DNA of 25,838 bases from Paracoccaceae bacterium (GCA_015487335.1 WFPZ01000041.1:1-25838); one strand, 5' to 3'. Positions 15,454 to 24,027 are shown, counted from the first letter of the stretch. The notes: generated from the letters alone by a model not told the origin. A program made the numbers and translations.

Positions 15454-15942
15454 ATGGCTGAAAACGACGAGGAAACAACCGAAGAGGGCGGCAAGAAAAG
15501 CCGCAAGCCGGTGCTGATAGGCCTTGTTCTGGCCCTGCTGCTTGGCGGCGGCGGGTTTTATGCGGTCTGGTCCGGCATGATTCTGGCGCCCCCTTCCGAA
15601 GATGAGAAAACTTCCGAAGCGCCACCGCCCGAACCCCTGCCCGAGGTCGCCTTCGTGCCGGTGCAGCCGATCGTCATCAACATCGGCGGCAACGGCCAGA
15701 ACAGGCACCTCCGGTTCCAGTCCCAGCTCGAGGTCGAGCCGGCCGCGGTGGAGGAGGTCACCAAGATGCTTCCCCGCGTGGTGGATGTCCTGAACAGCTA
15801 TCTGAGGGCCATCGAAGCATCGGAACTGGAAAAGCCCGCCGCCCTGATCCGCCTGCGCGCCCAGATGCTGCGCCGTGTTCAGGTCGTTACCGGCGAAGGG
15901 CGCGTGCGCGATCTCCTGATCATGGAATTCGTGCTGAACTGA
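15454..15942 (+). CDS. fliL: flagellar basal body-associated protein FliL
   Basis: The product (about 162 residues) has a charged cytosolic head (ENDEETTEEGGKKSRK), one transmembrane helix at about 19-42 and a periplasmic FliL domain (VQPIVINIGGNGQNRHLRFQ, then LPRVVDVLNSYLRAIEASEL). The end VRDLLIMEFVLN is typical. FliL surrounds or stabilises stators at the basal body. ATG 15454 is used; a GTG at 15445 is in frame and would add three residues. It leads a long + operon running to 25468. A second FliL-like gene enters from the right edge of the window. Confidence 0.92.
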   Translation: MAENDEETTEEGGKKSRKPVLIGLVLALLLGGGGFYAVWSGMILAPPSEDEKTSEAPPPEPLPEVAFVPVQPIVINIGGNGQNRHLRFQSQLEVEPAAVEEVTKMLPRVVDVLNSYLRAIEASELEKPAALIRLRAQMLRRVQVVTGEGRVRDLLIMEFVLN

Positions 15943-15950
15943 GGCCCGAA

Positions 15951-16385
15951 ATGGAATTCATTGCCAACATATTGCTGATCGCGGGCGCCCTGGCGGCAGC
16001 CGTCTATTGCATCGTCCTGGCTCGCCGGCTGCGCCGTTTCAATGACCTGGAAACCGGGGTCGGCGGGGCGATCGCAACCCTCTCTGCCCATGTGGAAGAC
16101 ATGACGAAAACTCTCGCCGCCGCGAGGAAGGCTTCGGCCGGGTCGGCGGAAACCCTGCGCGAGCTGACCGACAGGGCCGAGGCCGTGGCCCGGCGCCTGG
16201 AGCTTCTGGTCGCCTCCATGCACGACATCCCCGAGGCAACGGAGACTGGGGCCTCCAGCAACAGCGCGACGCCTGCACAGCCCGTGCCGCAATCCGCTGT
16301 CGAAGATACGGCCTCCGCTCCTCCTCCGTCCGGAGATCTTCTCTTTCTCAGCACCCGAAGGAAAATGCAGGAGGCGGCGGAATGA
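15951..16385 (+). CDS. membrane-anchored coiled-coil protein, DUF6468-like, flagellar-linked
   Basis: One N-terminal transmembrane helix (about 5-23, NILLIAGALAAAVYCIVLAR) is followed by RRLRRFNDLE and a long heptad-like helix (about 30-90) and a low-complexity Pro/Ser/Ala tail. The layout (helix ending YC-x-x-L-x-R-R-L, then coiled coil) resembles what I recall of the DUF6468 family, found in alphaproteobacterial flagellar clusters. No molecular role is known to me. It starts 8 bp after fliL and its stop overlaps the motE-like start (ATGA), so it is co-translated with stator-related genes. A role in basal body or stator assembly is inference from position only. Confidence 0.7.
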   Translation: MEFIANILLIAGALAAAVYCIVLARRLRRFNDLETGVGGAIATLSAHVEDMTKTLAAARKASAGSAETLRELTDRAEAVARRLELLVASMHDIPEATETGASSNSATPAQPVPQSAVEDTASAPPPSGDLLFLSTRRKMQEAAE

Positions 16386-16981
16386 ACAGCCGCAAAGGGA
16401 AAGGCAAGGCATGGGATACGGGTCGCGGCGCCCTGCTGGTAATCGCGGCCATGCTGATCGCCTCTGCAGCCGTGCGCCTGGCGTCTGGAACGGGGCAGGC
16501 TATCGCACAGGAGCTGCTCGCGGCCGGGTCCGCAGGCACCCCGGAAGAAAAGCCGCAGCAATGCGAAGACATCCCCCGTCTCGAAGAGGTGCTCGCCAGC
16601 CTCAGCGGACGCAAGGAACAACTGGAAGAACGCGAACGGCAGCTTGCCGAGCGGGAGAAGGCGTTGTCTCTTGCCCAGGAAGAGCTGCGCCGCAACCTGT
16701 CCCGGCTGGAAGAGGCCGAATCACGGCTGAAGGCCACCATCGCCCAATCGCTTTCGGCCGCCGAGGATGATCTGGCCCGCCTGACCGCCGTATATGAAAA
16801 CATGAAACCGAAAGAGGCGGCGGTGTTGTTCGAGCAAATGGCACCTGAATTTGCGGCCGGTTTCATCGGCCGGATGCGCCCCGATGCCGCGGCACAGGTC
16901 ATGGCGGGGCTTTCCCCGCAAACCGCCTATTCGATCAGCGTCATCCTGGCTGGCCGCAACACCCGGCAATCGGAAAACTGA
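16382..16981 (+). CDS. motE: MotE-like periplasmic coiled-coil protein
   Basis: The 199-residue protein has an N-terminal membrane anchor or signal (about 16-35), a linker with a single Cys (QQCEDI, Cys61), a strong coiled coil (RKEQLEERERQLAEREKALS, about 75-130) and a C-terminal MgtE-N-like helical domain (YENMKPKEAAVLFEQMAPEF...MAGLSPQTAYSISVILAGR). This matches the MotE family. In Sinorhizobium meliloti MotE is a periplasmic, disulfide-linked dimeric chaperone for the motility protein MotC. The lone Cys here fits such a dimer. The gene lies 75 bp before motA; the next gene after motA encodes a large periplasmic protein that may be its client (inference). Confidence 0.8.
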   Translation: MNSRKGKGKAWDTGRGALLVIAAMLIASAAVRLASGTGQAIAQELLAAGSAGTPEEKPQQCEDIPRLEEVLASLSGRKEQLEERERQLAEREKALSLAQEELRRNLSRLEEAESRLKATIAQSLSAAEDDLARLTAVYENMKPKEAAVLFEQMAPEFAAGFIGRMRPDAAAQVMAGLSPQTAYSISVILAGRNTRQSEN

Positions 16982-17056
16982 TCCTCGATTCCCGGATTCT
17001 TAACCTTGTTGGCCGAGCATCCGGACAGGCTGAAGGCAGCATGAGCGGAGGGAACC

Positions 17057-17926
17057 GTGATAGGGATCATTGGCATCGTCGTGATTTTCGTCATGGTCTT
17101 CGGCGGCTATCTGGCTGCTGGCGGCAAGATGGCCATCATCCTCAAAAGTCTGCCTTATGAACTCGCCATGATCGGCGGCGCAGCCATCGGGGCCTTCGTC
17201 ATCAGCAATGATCTGCCCTCCATCAAGCATACGCTCAAGGACATCGGCAAGGTATTCAAGGGGCCCAAATGGAAACCCGAAGATTATCGCGATCTGCTGT
17301 GCCTGCTGTTTGAGCTGATTCGCCTTGCTCGCCAGAACCCCGTCGCGCTGGAAGAACATATCGAGGCGCCGGAAAATTCATCGATTTTCGGAAAATATCC
17401 CAAGATTCTGGCCGACAGCGAAGCGGTGAACCTGATATGCGATACCTTGCGCTCGGCTTCGATGAATTACGATGACCCGCTGCAGGTCGAGGAAGTGCTG
17501 GAAAAGCGCATGTCCACCAGCCTTAACCACGCGATGCACTCCAGCCACGCCCTGCAGACAGTCGCCGACGGCCTGCCGGCCCTGGGGATTGTCGCTGCCG
17601 TGCTTGGGGTGATCAAGACGATGGGCTCCATCGACCAGCCGCCGGAAATCCTCGGGAAGCTGATCGGCGGCGCCCTTGTCGGTACCTTTCTCGGGGTCTT
17701 TCTTGCCTACGGCATCGTCGGCCCTTTCGCCTCCAAGCTGAAATCCGTCATCGAGGAAGACAGCCACTTCTATCAGCTTATCCGCGAGGTTCTGGTGGCC
17801 AACCTCCACAACCACTCCACCAACATCTGCATCGAGGTAGGCCGGCAAAACACCCCGAGCCCCTACCGTCCGAGCTTCACCGAGCTGGAAGAGGCCCTGA
17901 AGGAAATCAAGCAGGATGCCGCATGA
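17057..17926 (+). CDS. motA: flagellar motor stator protein MotA
   Basis: This 289-residue inner-membrane protein has the MotA pattern: an N-terminal membrane pair (IGIVVIFVMVFGGYLAAGG; LAMIGGAAIGAFVIS), a large cytoplasmic loop with LIRLARQNPVALEEHIE holding the rotor-interacting charges (about Arg92 and Glu99), and a second membrane pair with GLPALGIVAAVLGVIKTMG and GGALVGTFLGVFLAYGIVGP, including the conserved prolines. It forms the H+ channel with MotB. The start is GTG at 17057, supported by GGAGGG at 17047-17052. The stop overlaps the next gene by 4 bp (ATGA). The 75-bp gap before it may hold a promoter, as it includes a TTAA but no convincing CtrA box. Confidence 0.96.
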   Translation: MIGIIGIVVIFVMVFGGYLAAGGKMAIILKSLPYELAMIGGAAIGAFVISNDLPSIKHTLKDIGKVFKGPKWKPEDYRDLLCLLFELIRLARQNPVALEEHIEAPENSSIFGKYPKILADSEAVNLICDTLRSASMNYDDPLQVEEVLEKRMSTSLNHAMHSSHALQTVADGLPALGIVAAVLGVIKTMGSIDQPPEILGKLIGGALVGTFLGVFLAYGIVGPFASKLKSVIEEDSHFYQLIREVLVANLHNHSTNICIEVGRQNTPSPYRPSFTELEEALKEIKQDAA

Positions 17927-20301
17927 GGTGGGCCGGCACACTCATTCTGCTGGCGCTTGTGCCGGTCCACGCCCTGGCCGAACCTCTGGTGGTCCGTTCC
18001 GGGGAACATCCCGGGTTTTCCCGTCTGGTCCTTCAGTTTACGTCCCTGCCGCAATGGACATTCGGCACGGTGGAAGGCGGGTACGAACTGCGCAGCGGTG
18101 CGACGGATACGCCGTTTGATCTTTCACGGATATACCAACGCATCCCCAGAACGCGAATCTCTGATGTTTCCTCTCCCGGCCCGGGTCGTCTGTTTCTGCG
18201 CCTTGGCTGTCCCTGCATTCCAGACGTGTTCGAACTGCCGGGCGGACGGCTTGTCATCGACGTCAGAGATGAGGCCGGGCCGGGGGGAGCACCAAGCTTC
18301 CCGCAACTCCCCCCTCTGGCAAAGGGCGAGGGATGGAAAGCCGACAACAGCTCCGCCTTCCCCAATGAAGCGGACAAACAGGCCGACCAGGAAAGGAAAA
18401 CGCCAGAGGAGCTTCGCAAGATGTCGCCCTCCCTCAACGCGGCAGTACGGACCGGCGCAGACAACCGCCCGGACAGCACCCTTCTCTTTCCGTTTTCCCC
18501 AGATGCAGGGGCGGGGAAACTGCCCGCAATGGAACAGGCCCTCCTGCTGCAGCTTTCACGCGCCGCGGCCCAGGGCATGATCCGGCTCGATACCCCGTTT
18601 CCCGAACCCCGAGCGACCGAAGCGCCGCCCCTGCCCGAACCGGGAAAAGTCGGACCGGACCAATCTCTGCCTCCTGCGGAAGTGGCCCCGGGCACACAAT
18701 TGCACTTCAGGGTTCAGACCGCTTCGGACAGGGATGCTCAGAAATGGCCAACCAACGCCCCCACCACGGAAAATGGCCTTGCCTGCCTGCCGGAAGCCCT
18801 GTTCGACATCGCCAGTTGGGAAACTCGCAGCCTGCCCGAAGGATTGATATCGCCGCCGGATCTTGCAATCCTCGGCGAATTCGACGAGCCGGACCCGGAC
18901 AGGCTTCTTTCCCTTGTGCGCGGCTACCTTTTCCTCGGCTTCGGCGCAGAAGCCAAAGCCGCCATGCGCGCCTTTGGAATGGAGCTTCCCGAATTCCCCC
19001 TGCTTTCGCAGATGGCCGACATCATGGACGGAAAGCGCGCCGCGCCGAACGGCCCCCTTCAGCAACAGCTCAGCTGTGCAACTCCGGGCGCCATGTGGGC
19101 GCTACTGGCCAGCGGGGACACCCCCGCCATCAGGATCATCGACAGACAGTCCGTGCTCAGGGCCTTCTCTGCCCTGCCACCCCACTTGAAAAAGCTCCTC
19201 GGCCCCCCGCTTGCCGAGCGCTTCCTTGCCGGCAAGGATCTGTCCACGGCAACCACGGTGCGCAACATCATGGCCCGCGCGCCCGGCACCCGAAATCGCA
19301 AGCTGGCACTTCTCGATGCCTCGCTGGCCAAGGAAAACGGCAAAACGGATGAAGCCCTGAACAGTCTCGAAAAGGCGATCCATGCCGGAGAGGGAGACGC
19401 GGAAACAATGGTCAGGCTCCTCCAGGCCCGTTTGCAGGCCGGCCTCGAGATCGAGAGCAGGGACATCGACCTTGCCCTGAGCATGGCGGCCGAATTGCGC
19501 GGAACCGAAACCGGCAGCACTCTCGCCCGCCTGGCCATCATGGCCCTGCTGGAAAGTGGCAAGATCGAAATCGCCATGGAAACGGCCCGGGCAAGTTCGG
19601 AAAACGGGATATTGGAAAACGGGCCGGCGGAGAAACTCGTGGCACAGGCGCAGCTTCGCAATGCTTCAACATCGAACGATGCAGATTTTGTCCGCCTGGT
19701 GCTGCAGTACCCCCTGCAGGACACCGGGCTTTCCGATACCGCCATGGAAGCCGGGCTGGCCGTGGCAAAAAGGCTTGCGGAACTGGGGCTTGTCGCATTG
19801 GCACGCGGCTGGGTTGACCCGCTTGGCGACTCGCCCAGCGCCAGGCTGGTTCGGGCAGAAATCGAGCTTGCAGATGCCAACCCCGCCGCCGTGGAGCCAT
19901 TGCTGAACGGCATGGAAACCCCGGAGGCGCAAAAATTGCGGGCCGTGGCCCGGGAAATGATGGGAGATCTGGCCACCGCCGCCCGGCTTTACGCCTCTCT
20001 GAACATGACAGACCGGGCAGAAAGCGCGCGTCTTCGCAGCGGAGACCTCTCTTCTCTGACAAGCTCGGACAACAAGATCCGCACAGCCGCGGCACGGCTG
20101 CTTGCCGCGACAAACCCGTCTCTGCCATCGGCTGAAGAGAAGCCTCCTTCCGCAACTCCCGACTTGCAAGAAGAGCCCCAGGCATCAGATGCGCTCCGGC
20201 CGGCCGGCCCGGCCGACCCCGAGCTGATCGAAAGCAGCCGGCGCTTCCTCGATCAAAGTCAGGCCCTTCGAAACGCCGTTGCGGAATTGCTCAATCAATG
20301 A
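17923..20301 (+). CDS. large periplasmic helical-repeat protein with AMIN-like N-terminus, motA-coupled
   Basis: I do not recognise a named gene. A signal peptide (residues 1-20, ending ALA-EP) is followed by a beta-rich region at about 20-120 (VVRSGEHPGFSRLVLQFTSL, LFLRLGCPCIPDVFELPGG, RLVIDVRDE) resembling AMIN-type domains, which bind peptidoglycan or envelope partners in other proteins. A low-complexity linker (about 125-265) leads to about 500 residues of helical, TPR/Sel1-like repeats (for example LLDASLAKENGKTDEALNSL and ALARGWVDPLGDSPSARLV). No membrane helix other than the signal is seen. The start overlaps the motA stop (ATGA). The position next to motA and a motE-like gene suggests a stator-associated periplasmic protein, perhaps analogous to rhizobial MotC; at 792 residues it is much larger than MotC. 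Confidence 0.8.
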   Translation: MRWAGTLILLALVPVHALAEPLVVRSGEHPGFSRLVLQFTSLPQWTFGTVEGGYELRSGATDTPFDLSRIYQRIPRTRISDVSSPGPGRLFLRLGCPCIPDVFELPGGRLVIDVRDEAGPGGAPSFPQLPPLAKGEGWKADNSSAFPNEADKQADQERKTPEELRKMSPSLNAAVRTGADNRPDSTLLFPFSPDAGAGKLPAMEQALLLQLSRAAAQGMIRLDTPFPEPRATEAPPLPEPGKVGPDQSLPPAEVAPGTQLHFRVQTASDRDAQKWPTNAPTTENGLACLPEALFDIASWETRSLPEGLISPPDLAILGEFDEPDPDRLLSLVRGYLFLGFGAEAKAAMRAFGMELPEFPLLSQMADIMDGKRAAPNGPLQQQLSCATPGAMWALLASGDTPAIRIIDRQSVLRAFSALPPHLKKLLGPPLAERFLAGKDLSTATTVRNIMARAPGTRNRKLALLDASLAKENGKTDEALNSLEKAIHAGEGDAETMVRLLQARLQAGLEIESRDIDLALSMAAELRGTETGSTLARLAIMALLESGKIEIAMETARASSENGILENGPAEKLVAQAQLRNASTSNDADFVRLVLQYPLQDTGLSDTAMEAGLAVAKRLAELGLVALARGWVDPLGDSPSARLVRAEIELADANPAAVEPLLNGMETPEAQKLRAVAREMMGDLATAARLYASLNMTDRAESARLRSGDLSSLTSSDNKIRTAAARLLAATNPSLPSAEEKPPSATPDLQEEPQASDALRPAGPADPELIESSRRFLDQSQALRNAVAELLNQ

Positions 20302-20384
20302 GGACCGCAAAAGGGAAAGCTTACGGATCCTAAAGGTTTGCCCCCTACTCATGGGCCAACCGTGTTGCAAGAACTGCGACCCAC

Positions 20385-21179
20385 ATGATCAGAGCCTTCG
20401 CTTTCCCATGCAAATACTGGCCCGCCATTGGCTGGCCCCGTGCTGGGCAGCCACATCTGGCTTTTCGCCTTTTCCCGGTGCTTGCCCTGCTCTTGCTCCT
20501 TTCCCCAAATCCTGGCCATGCCGCGGCCGATGGCGCCGCCCTGTGCGAACGTGCCGCGGCAGAGGCCGCACGCATCACCGGAGTGCCACTGGATGTCATG
20601 CGCACCATCACGCTGGTCGAAACGGGGCGCCGCAGCAATCGCAGCCTCAGGCCATGGCCCTGGACGGTGAACCTGGCCGGCAAGGGCTACTGGTTTGGCA
20701 CCCGGGACGAAGCCATGACCTTTACCGAGAGCGCCCTTCAACAGGGGGTGCGCAGCTTTGATGTCGGCTGTTTTCAGCTGAACTACCGTTGGCACGGGCA
20801 GGCCTTCGGCTCGGTGAGAGAAATGTTCGACCCTTACGCAAATGCCCTTTACGCCGCCCGGTTCCTGCAAGACCTCTACCGCGAGACGGGAAGCTGGACC
20901 GAAGCCGCCGGCGCCTACCACTCCCGCACACCGAAATTTTCCGCACGATACATGGAGCGCTTCACCCGGATCCGGGCCGAGATTAGGGCCTCCGAACCGG
21001 CACCCCTGCCTCTTGCCATGGTCAACGGCGTCACTCATCCAGCGCCGGCCGGAAACGGCTACCCCCTGCTCACGCGCAGCGGCGCAGCGGCGGCCACCTC
21101 GGGCTCGCTTTTCCCGGCCGGAGCGGGGCGTGGTGTGCCCCTGCTGCCTGTCCGCAAGGAGGCCGGCCCATGGTTCTGA
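20385..21179 (+). CDS. lytic transglycosylase (SLT domain), flagella-linked
   Basis: The 264-residue product has a hydrophobic signal segment at about 28-46 (FPVLALLLLLSPNPGHAAA) and an SLT-type catalytic domain. The catalytic Glu is in TITLVETGR (about Glu79), followed by SFDVGCFQLNYRWHG (the GxxQ-type substrate motif) and the helical pattern YANALYAARFLQDLY...AAGAYHS. It should cleave peptidoglycan to let the rod or stator pass through the wall. Rhodobacter sphaeroides has a flagellum-specific transglycosylase, SltF, of similar size; whether this is its orthologue needs alignment. The pre-signal stretch is long (27 residues), so the true start may be later, though no good internal start is seen. 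The end overlaps flhA by 10 bp. Confidence 0.85.
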   Translation: MIRAFAFPCKYWPAIGWPRAGQPHLAFRLFPVLALLLLLSPNPGHAAADGAALCERAAAEAARITGVPLDVMRTITLVETGRRSNRSLRPWPWTVNLAGKGYWFGTRDEAMTFTESALQQGVRSFDVGCFQLNYRWHGQAFGSVREMFDPYANALYAARFLQDLYRETGSWTEAAGAYHSRTPKFSARYMERFTRIRAEIRASEPAPLPLAMVNGVTHPAPAGNGYPLLTRSGAAAATSGSLFPAGAGRGVPLLPVRKEAGPWF

Positions 21180-23251
21180 ACACGGGCCGGCTGTTTCAGC
21201 CCACGATCCTGCTGGCGCTGGCACTCATGGCCGTCATCGCCATGATGATCCTGCCGATGCCAGCCTGGATTCTCGACATCGGGCTGGCCCTGTCCTTCGG
21301 GCTGGCCATCCTGATCTTCACGGTCACCCTGTTCATCGAACGCCCGCTTGATTTCTCGGCCTTCCCGACGATCCTGCTGGCCACCCTGATGCTGCGGCTG
21401 TCGCTCAACGTCTCGTCCACCAAGCTCATCATCGGCAACGGCCACACAGGCACCGGGGCGGCCGGCAACGTGATCGAAGGCTTCGCCATGTTCGTCATGG
21501 GCGGTAGCGTGTTCATGGGGCTGGTGGTGTTCGGGGTGCTGCTGATCGTGAACTTCATCGTGATCACAAAAGGCGCGGCGCGCATGGCCGAGGTGGGTGC
21601 ACGCTTCGCCCTCGATGGAATGCCCGGCAAGCAGCTGGCAATCGACAGCGACATGTCCGCCGGCGCCATCGACCACGCGGAAGCCAAGGCCCGGCGAGAG
21701 AGAGACCAGGCCGAAACCACATTCTTCGGCTCGCTGGACGGGGCATCGAAATTCGTCAAGGGCGATGCCGTGGCCGGGCTTCTGATCACCCTCCTCAACC
21801 TGGTGATGGGGTTGATTATCGGCGTGGTCGTGCACGGCATGCCATTCGGGCAGGCCTTTGAAACCTATGCCATCCTGACGGTCGGCGACGGGCTTGTCTC
21901 GCAGATTCCGGCGGTGATCATCTCCATCGCCTCCGCCCTGCTTCTGGCGCGCGGCGGCACCACGGGCTCGACCGACGTGGCACTGTTTTCGCAACTGGGG
22001 AAATACCCCGCCGCGCTGGCCACCGTCGCCGTGCTGATGGCGCTGTTCGCCCTGCTTCCGGGCCTGCCCTTCCTGCCCTTCGTAACCGGCGCGGCCGCGC
22101 TGGGGGGGTGCAGCTGGCTGGTGGCCCGCGCCGCTTCCCGCCGGGAGGCGGAGCCTGACACCACCGCAGCCGGTGCCGAGCCGCAGAAAGAGCCATCCCT
22201 CGGCGACATTCTCGACCTCGACGACATCCACGTGGAATTCGCACCGGATCTGGTGCCGCTGGTTCTGGACCCGGCCACCGGGCTGGAGGCACGGATCGAC
22301 GGCATCCGCCGGCACATCGCCACCAGCTTCGGCCTCATCCTGCCCGAAATCCGGCTGACCGATAACGCGGCCCTGCCCGTCGGCACCTACGTGATCAGGA
22401 TCCAGGGCGCCGAACAGGCCCGCGACCGGCTGGAAAGCGACCGCCTGCTTGTGCTCAAGCCCGACGATGCAACGGAGCTTCCTCCCGGAACCGACGTGCG
22501 GGAGCCGGTCTATGGCGCCCCCGCCCGCTGGATAGGCAAGGCCGACCGAGAGCAGGCAACGCTGGCCGGCTGCACCCCGATCAACCCCGCCGAGGTGCTG
22601 GCCACCCACATGCTGGAGGTGCTCAAGAAGAATCTCGCGCGTCTGCTCGGGCTGAAATCCCTGCGCCGCCTGCTTGACGAGCTGACCAGCCTCAGCGACC
22701 AGGCCCGCGCCGAAGCCAACCGCCGCCTGTTCGATGAGCTGATCCCCGACAAGGTGCCGATGGATCTTCTCCTGGCCGTTCTGCGCCTGCTTCTTGAAGA
22801 GCAGGTTTCGATCCGCAACCTGCCGATGATCCTTGAAGCGATCGCCGAGATCCGCCCCAGCGGCGCCAGCCCCGAAGCGATCTGCGAACATGTCCGCCAG
22901 CGCCTCGGCTTCCAGCTGGTGGCCGAGCACCGCCGCCCCGACGGCACCCTGCCCCTGATCCAGCTGGCCCCTGAATGGGAGGACACCTTCCGCCGCTACC
23001 AGTCCGATCCGGACCAGGGCGGCGACGTGGCCCTGCCGCCAGAAGAATTCAACCGCCTCGCAGGGGCGGTGGCCGAAAAGATTGCCCAGGCCGGAGAAAC
23101 CGGCACCTCTCCGGTGATCGTCACCAGCACCCGGCGCCGGAGGTTCCTGCGCTCGGTGCTCAGCGCGAAGGGCATACTCAATGCCGTCCTGTCCTACGAG
23201 GAGCTCGGGGCAGAGGCCAGGCCGGCCCTCGTCGGGCTGGTCCCGGCATGA
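21170..23251 (+). CDS. flhA: flagellar export gate protein FlhA
   Basis: At 693 residues this is full length for FlhA. The N-terminal half has about eight membrane helices with family phrases (ILDIGLALSFGLAILIFTV, FPTILLATLMLRLSLNVSST, GDAVAGLLITLLNLVMGLIIG, GDGLVSQIPAVIISIASALL). The cytosolic half has LDDIHVEFAPDLVPLVLDP, LPPGTDVREPVYGAPARWI and, at the end, the domain that binds export chaperones and substrates (ELIPDKVPMDLLLAVLRLLL). FlhA is the large nonameric ring protein of the export gate. ATG 21170 lies inside the end of the transglycosylase gene. The stop overlaps fliR (ATGA). Confidence 0.97.
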   Translation: MVLNTGRLFQPTILLALALMAVIAMMILPMPAWILDIGLALSFGLAILIFTVTLFIERPLDFSAFPTILLATLMLRLSLNVSSTKLIIGNGHTGTGAAGNVIEGFAMFVMGGSVFMGLVVFGVLLIVNFIVITKGAARMAEVGARFALDGMPGKQLAIDSDMSAGAIDHAEAKARRERDQAETTFFGSLDGASKFVKGDAVAGLLITLLNLVMGLIIGVVVHGMPFGQAFETYAILTVGDGLVSQIPAVIISIASALLLARGGTTGSTDVALFSQLGKYPAALATVAVLMALFALLPGLPFLPFVTGAAALGGCSWLVARAASRREAEPDTTAAGAEPQKEPSLGDILDLDDIHVEFAPDLVPLVLDPATGLEARIDGIRRHIATSFGLILPEIRLTDNAALPVGTYVIRIQGAEQARDRLESDRLLVLKPDDATELPPGTDVREPVYGAPARWIGKADREQATLAGCTPINPAEVLATHMLEVLKKNLARLLGLKSLRRLLDELTSLSDQARAEANRRLFDELIPDKVPMDLLLAVLRLLLEEQVSIRNLPMILEAIAEIRPSGASPEAICEHVRQRLGFQLVAEHRRPDGTLPLIQLAPEWEDTFRRYQSDPDQGGDVALPPEEFNRLAGAVAEKIAQAGETGTSPVIVTSTRRRRFLRSVLSAKGILNAVLSYEELGAEARPALVGLVPA

Positions 23252-24027
23252 ACGGCCTCCTGCCCGAGTTCGCAGATCTCGGCCGCGAGGTTTTCGCGGC
23301 CGGGTTCGCCGTCTTTCTCAGGGTGGGCACGGCAATGGCCCTGCTTCCGGCGGTGGGCGAACGCTCGGTGCCGCAGCGCATACGCCTTGTGCTGGCGCTG
23401 GCCTATACCGCGGTGGTGGCCCCTGCTGTGATCACCGCCATGCCGGCGGCCGGGGCCGGGGTGGCGGGCAACGTCCTGCTCTGGGCTTCCGAGGTGGCGG
23501 CCGGGCTGGCCATCGGTATCGGCCTGCGCCTGTTCATCATCGCCCTACAGGTTGCTGGCTCCATGGCCGCCCAGGCCACCTCGCTGGCCCAGCTGTTCGG
23601 GGGTGAGGTTGCCGACCCGGTTCCCGCCATCGGGCAGCTGCTGGTTATCGGCGGGCTGGCGCTGGCGGTGACCGCAGGCCTGCATGTGCGGATCGCCGAG
23701 TTGCTGATCTTTTCCTACGAGATGATGCCGCCCGGCCGGATGCCTCTGGCCGAGGCTCTCACGTCCTGGGGCGTGGCCGGCGTGACACGCATGTTTTCGC
23801 TGGCCTTCTCGCTGGCCGCACCGCTGGTGATCGCCTCACTCGTCTACAACATCGCCCTTGGCGCGATCAACCGCGCCATGCCGCAGCTTCTCGTCTCCTT
23901 CGTCGGCGCCCCGGCAATCTCGGCTGGCACGCTGATCCTGCTGGCTCTGTCTGCCCCCTTCGTGCTGGCGGCCTGGCTGGATGCGCTTGGCGGATTTCTG
24001 GCCAACCCCTTCAGCTGGACCCCATGA
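23248..24027 (+). CDS. fliR: flagellar export gate protein FliR
   Basis: This is a 259-residue polytopic membrane protein with several helices. FliR phrases include FLRVGTAMALLPAVGERSVPQRIRLVLALAYT (FLRVGTAMALLP and RSVPQRIRLVLALA), LRLFIIALQVAGSMAAQATSLAQL (LRLFIIALQVAGSMAAQ) and YNIALGAINRAMPQLLVSFVG (MPQLLVSFVGAP). FliR joins FliP and FliQ in the export core. The start at 23248 is used because it overlaps the flhA stop (ATGA) and begins the conserved region; an upstream extension would run inside flhA. The stop overlaps flhB by 4 bp. Confidence 0.95.
   Translation: MNGLLPEFADLGREVFAAGFAVFLRVGTAMALLPAVGERSVPQRIRLVLALAYTAVVAPAVITAMPAAGAGVAGNVLLWASEVAAGLAIGIGLRLFIIALQVAGSMAAQATSLAQLFGGEVADPVPAIGQLLVIGGLALAVTAGLHVRIAELLIFSYEMMPPGRMPLAEALTSWGVAGVTRMFSLAFSLAAPLVIASLVYNIALGAINRAMPQLLVSFVGAPAISAGTLILLALSAPFVLAAWLDALGGFLANPFSWTP

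Noticed and set aside
16989..17003. A CtrA-like box upstream of motA.
   Set aside because: A TTAA is present at 17000-17003, but the partner seven bases away is TTCC, two mismatches from consensus; too weak to list.
21059..22930. A long open frame on - (623 codons) opposite flhA.
   Set aside because: It is fully antisense to flhA, rich in His/Gln/Gly/Asp repeats with no domain, and has no ribosome-binding site I can support.
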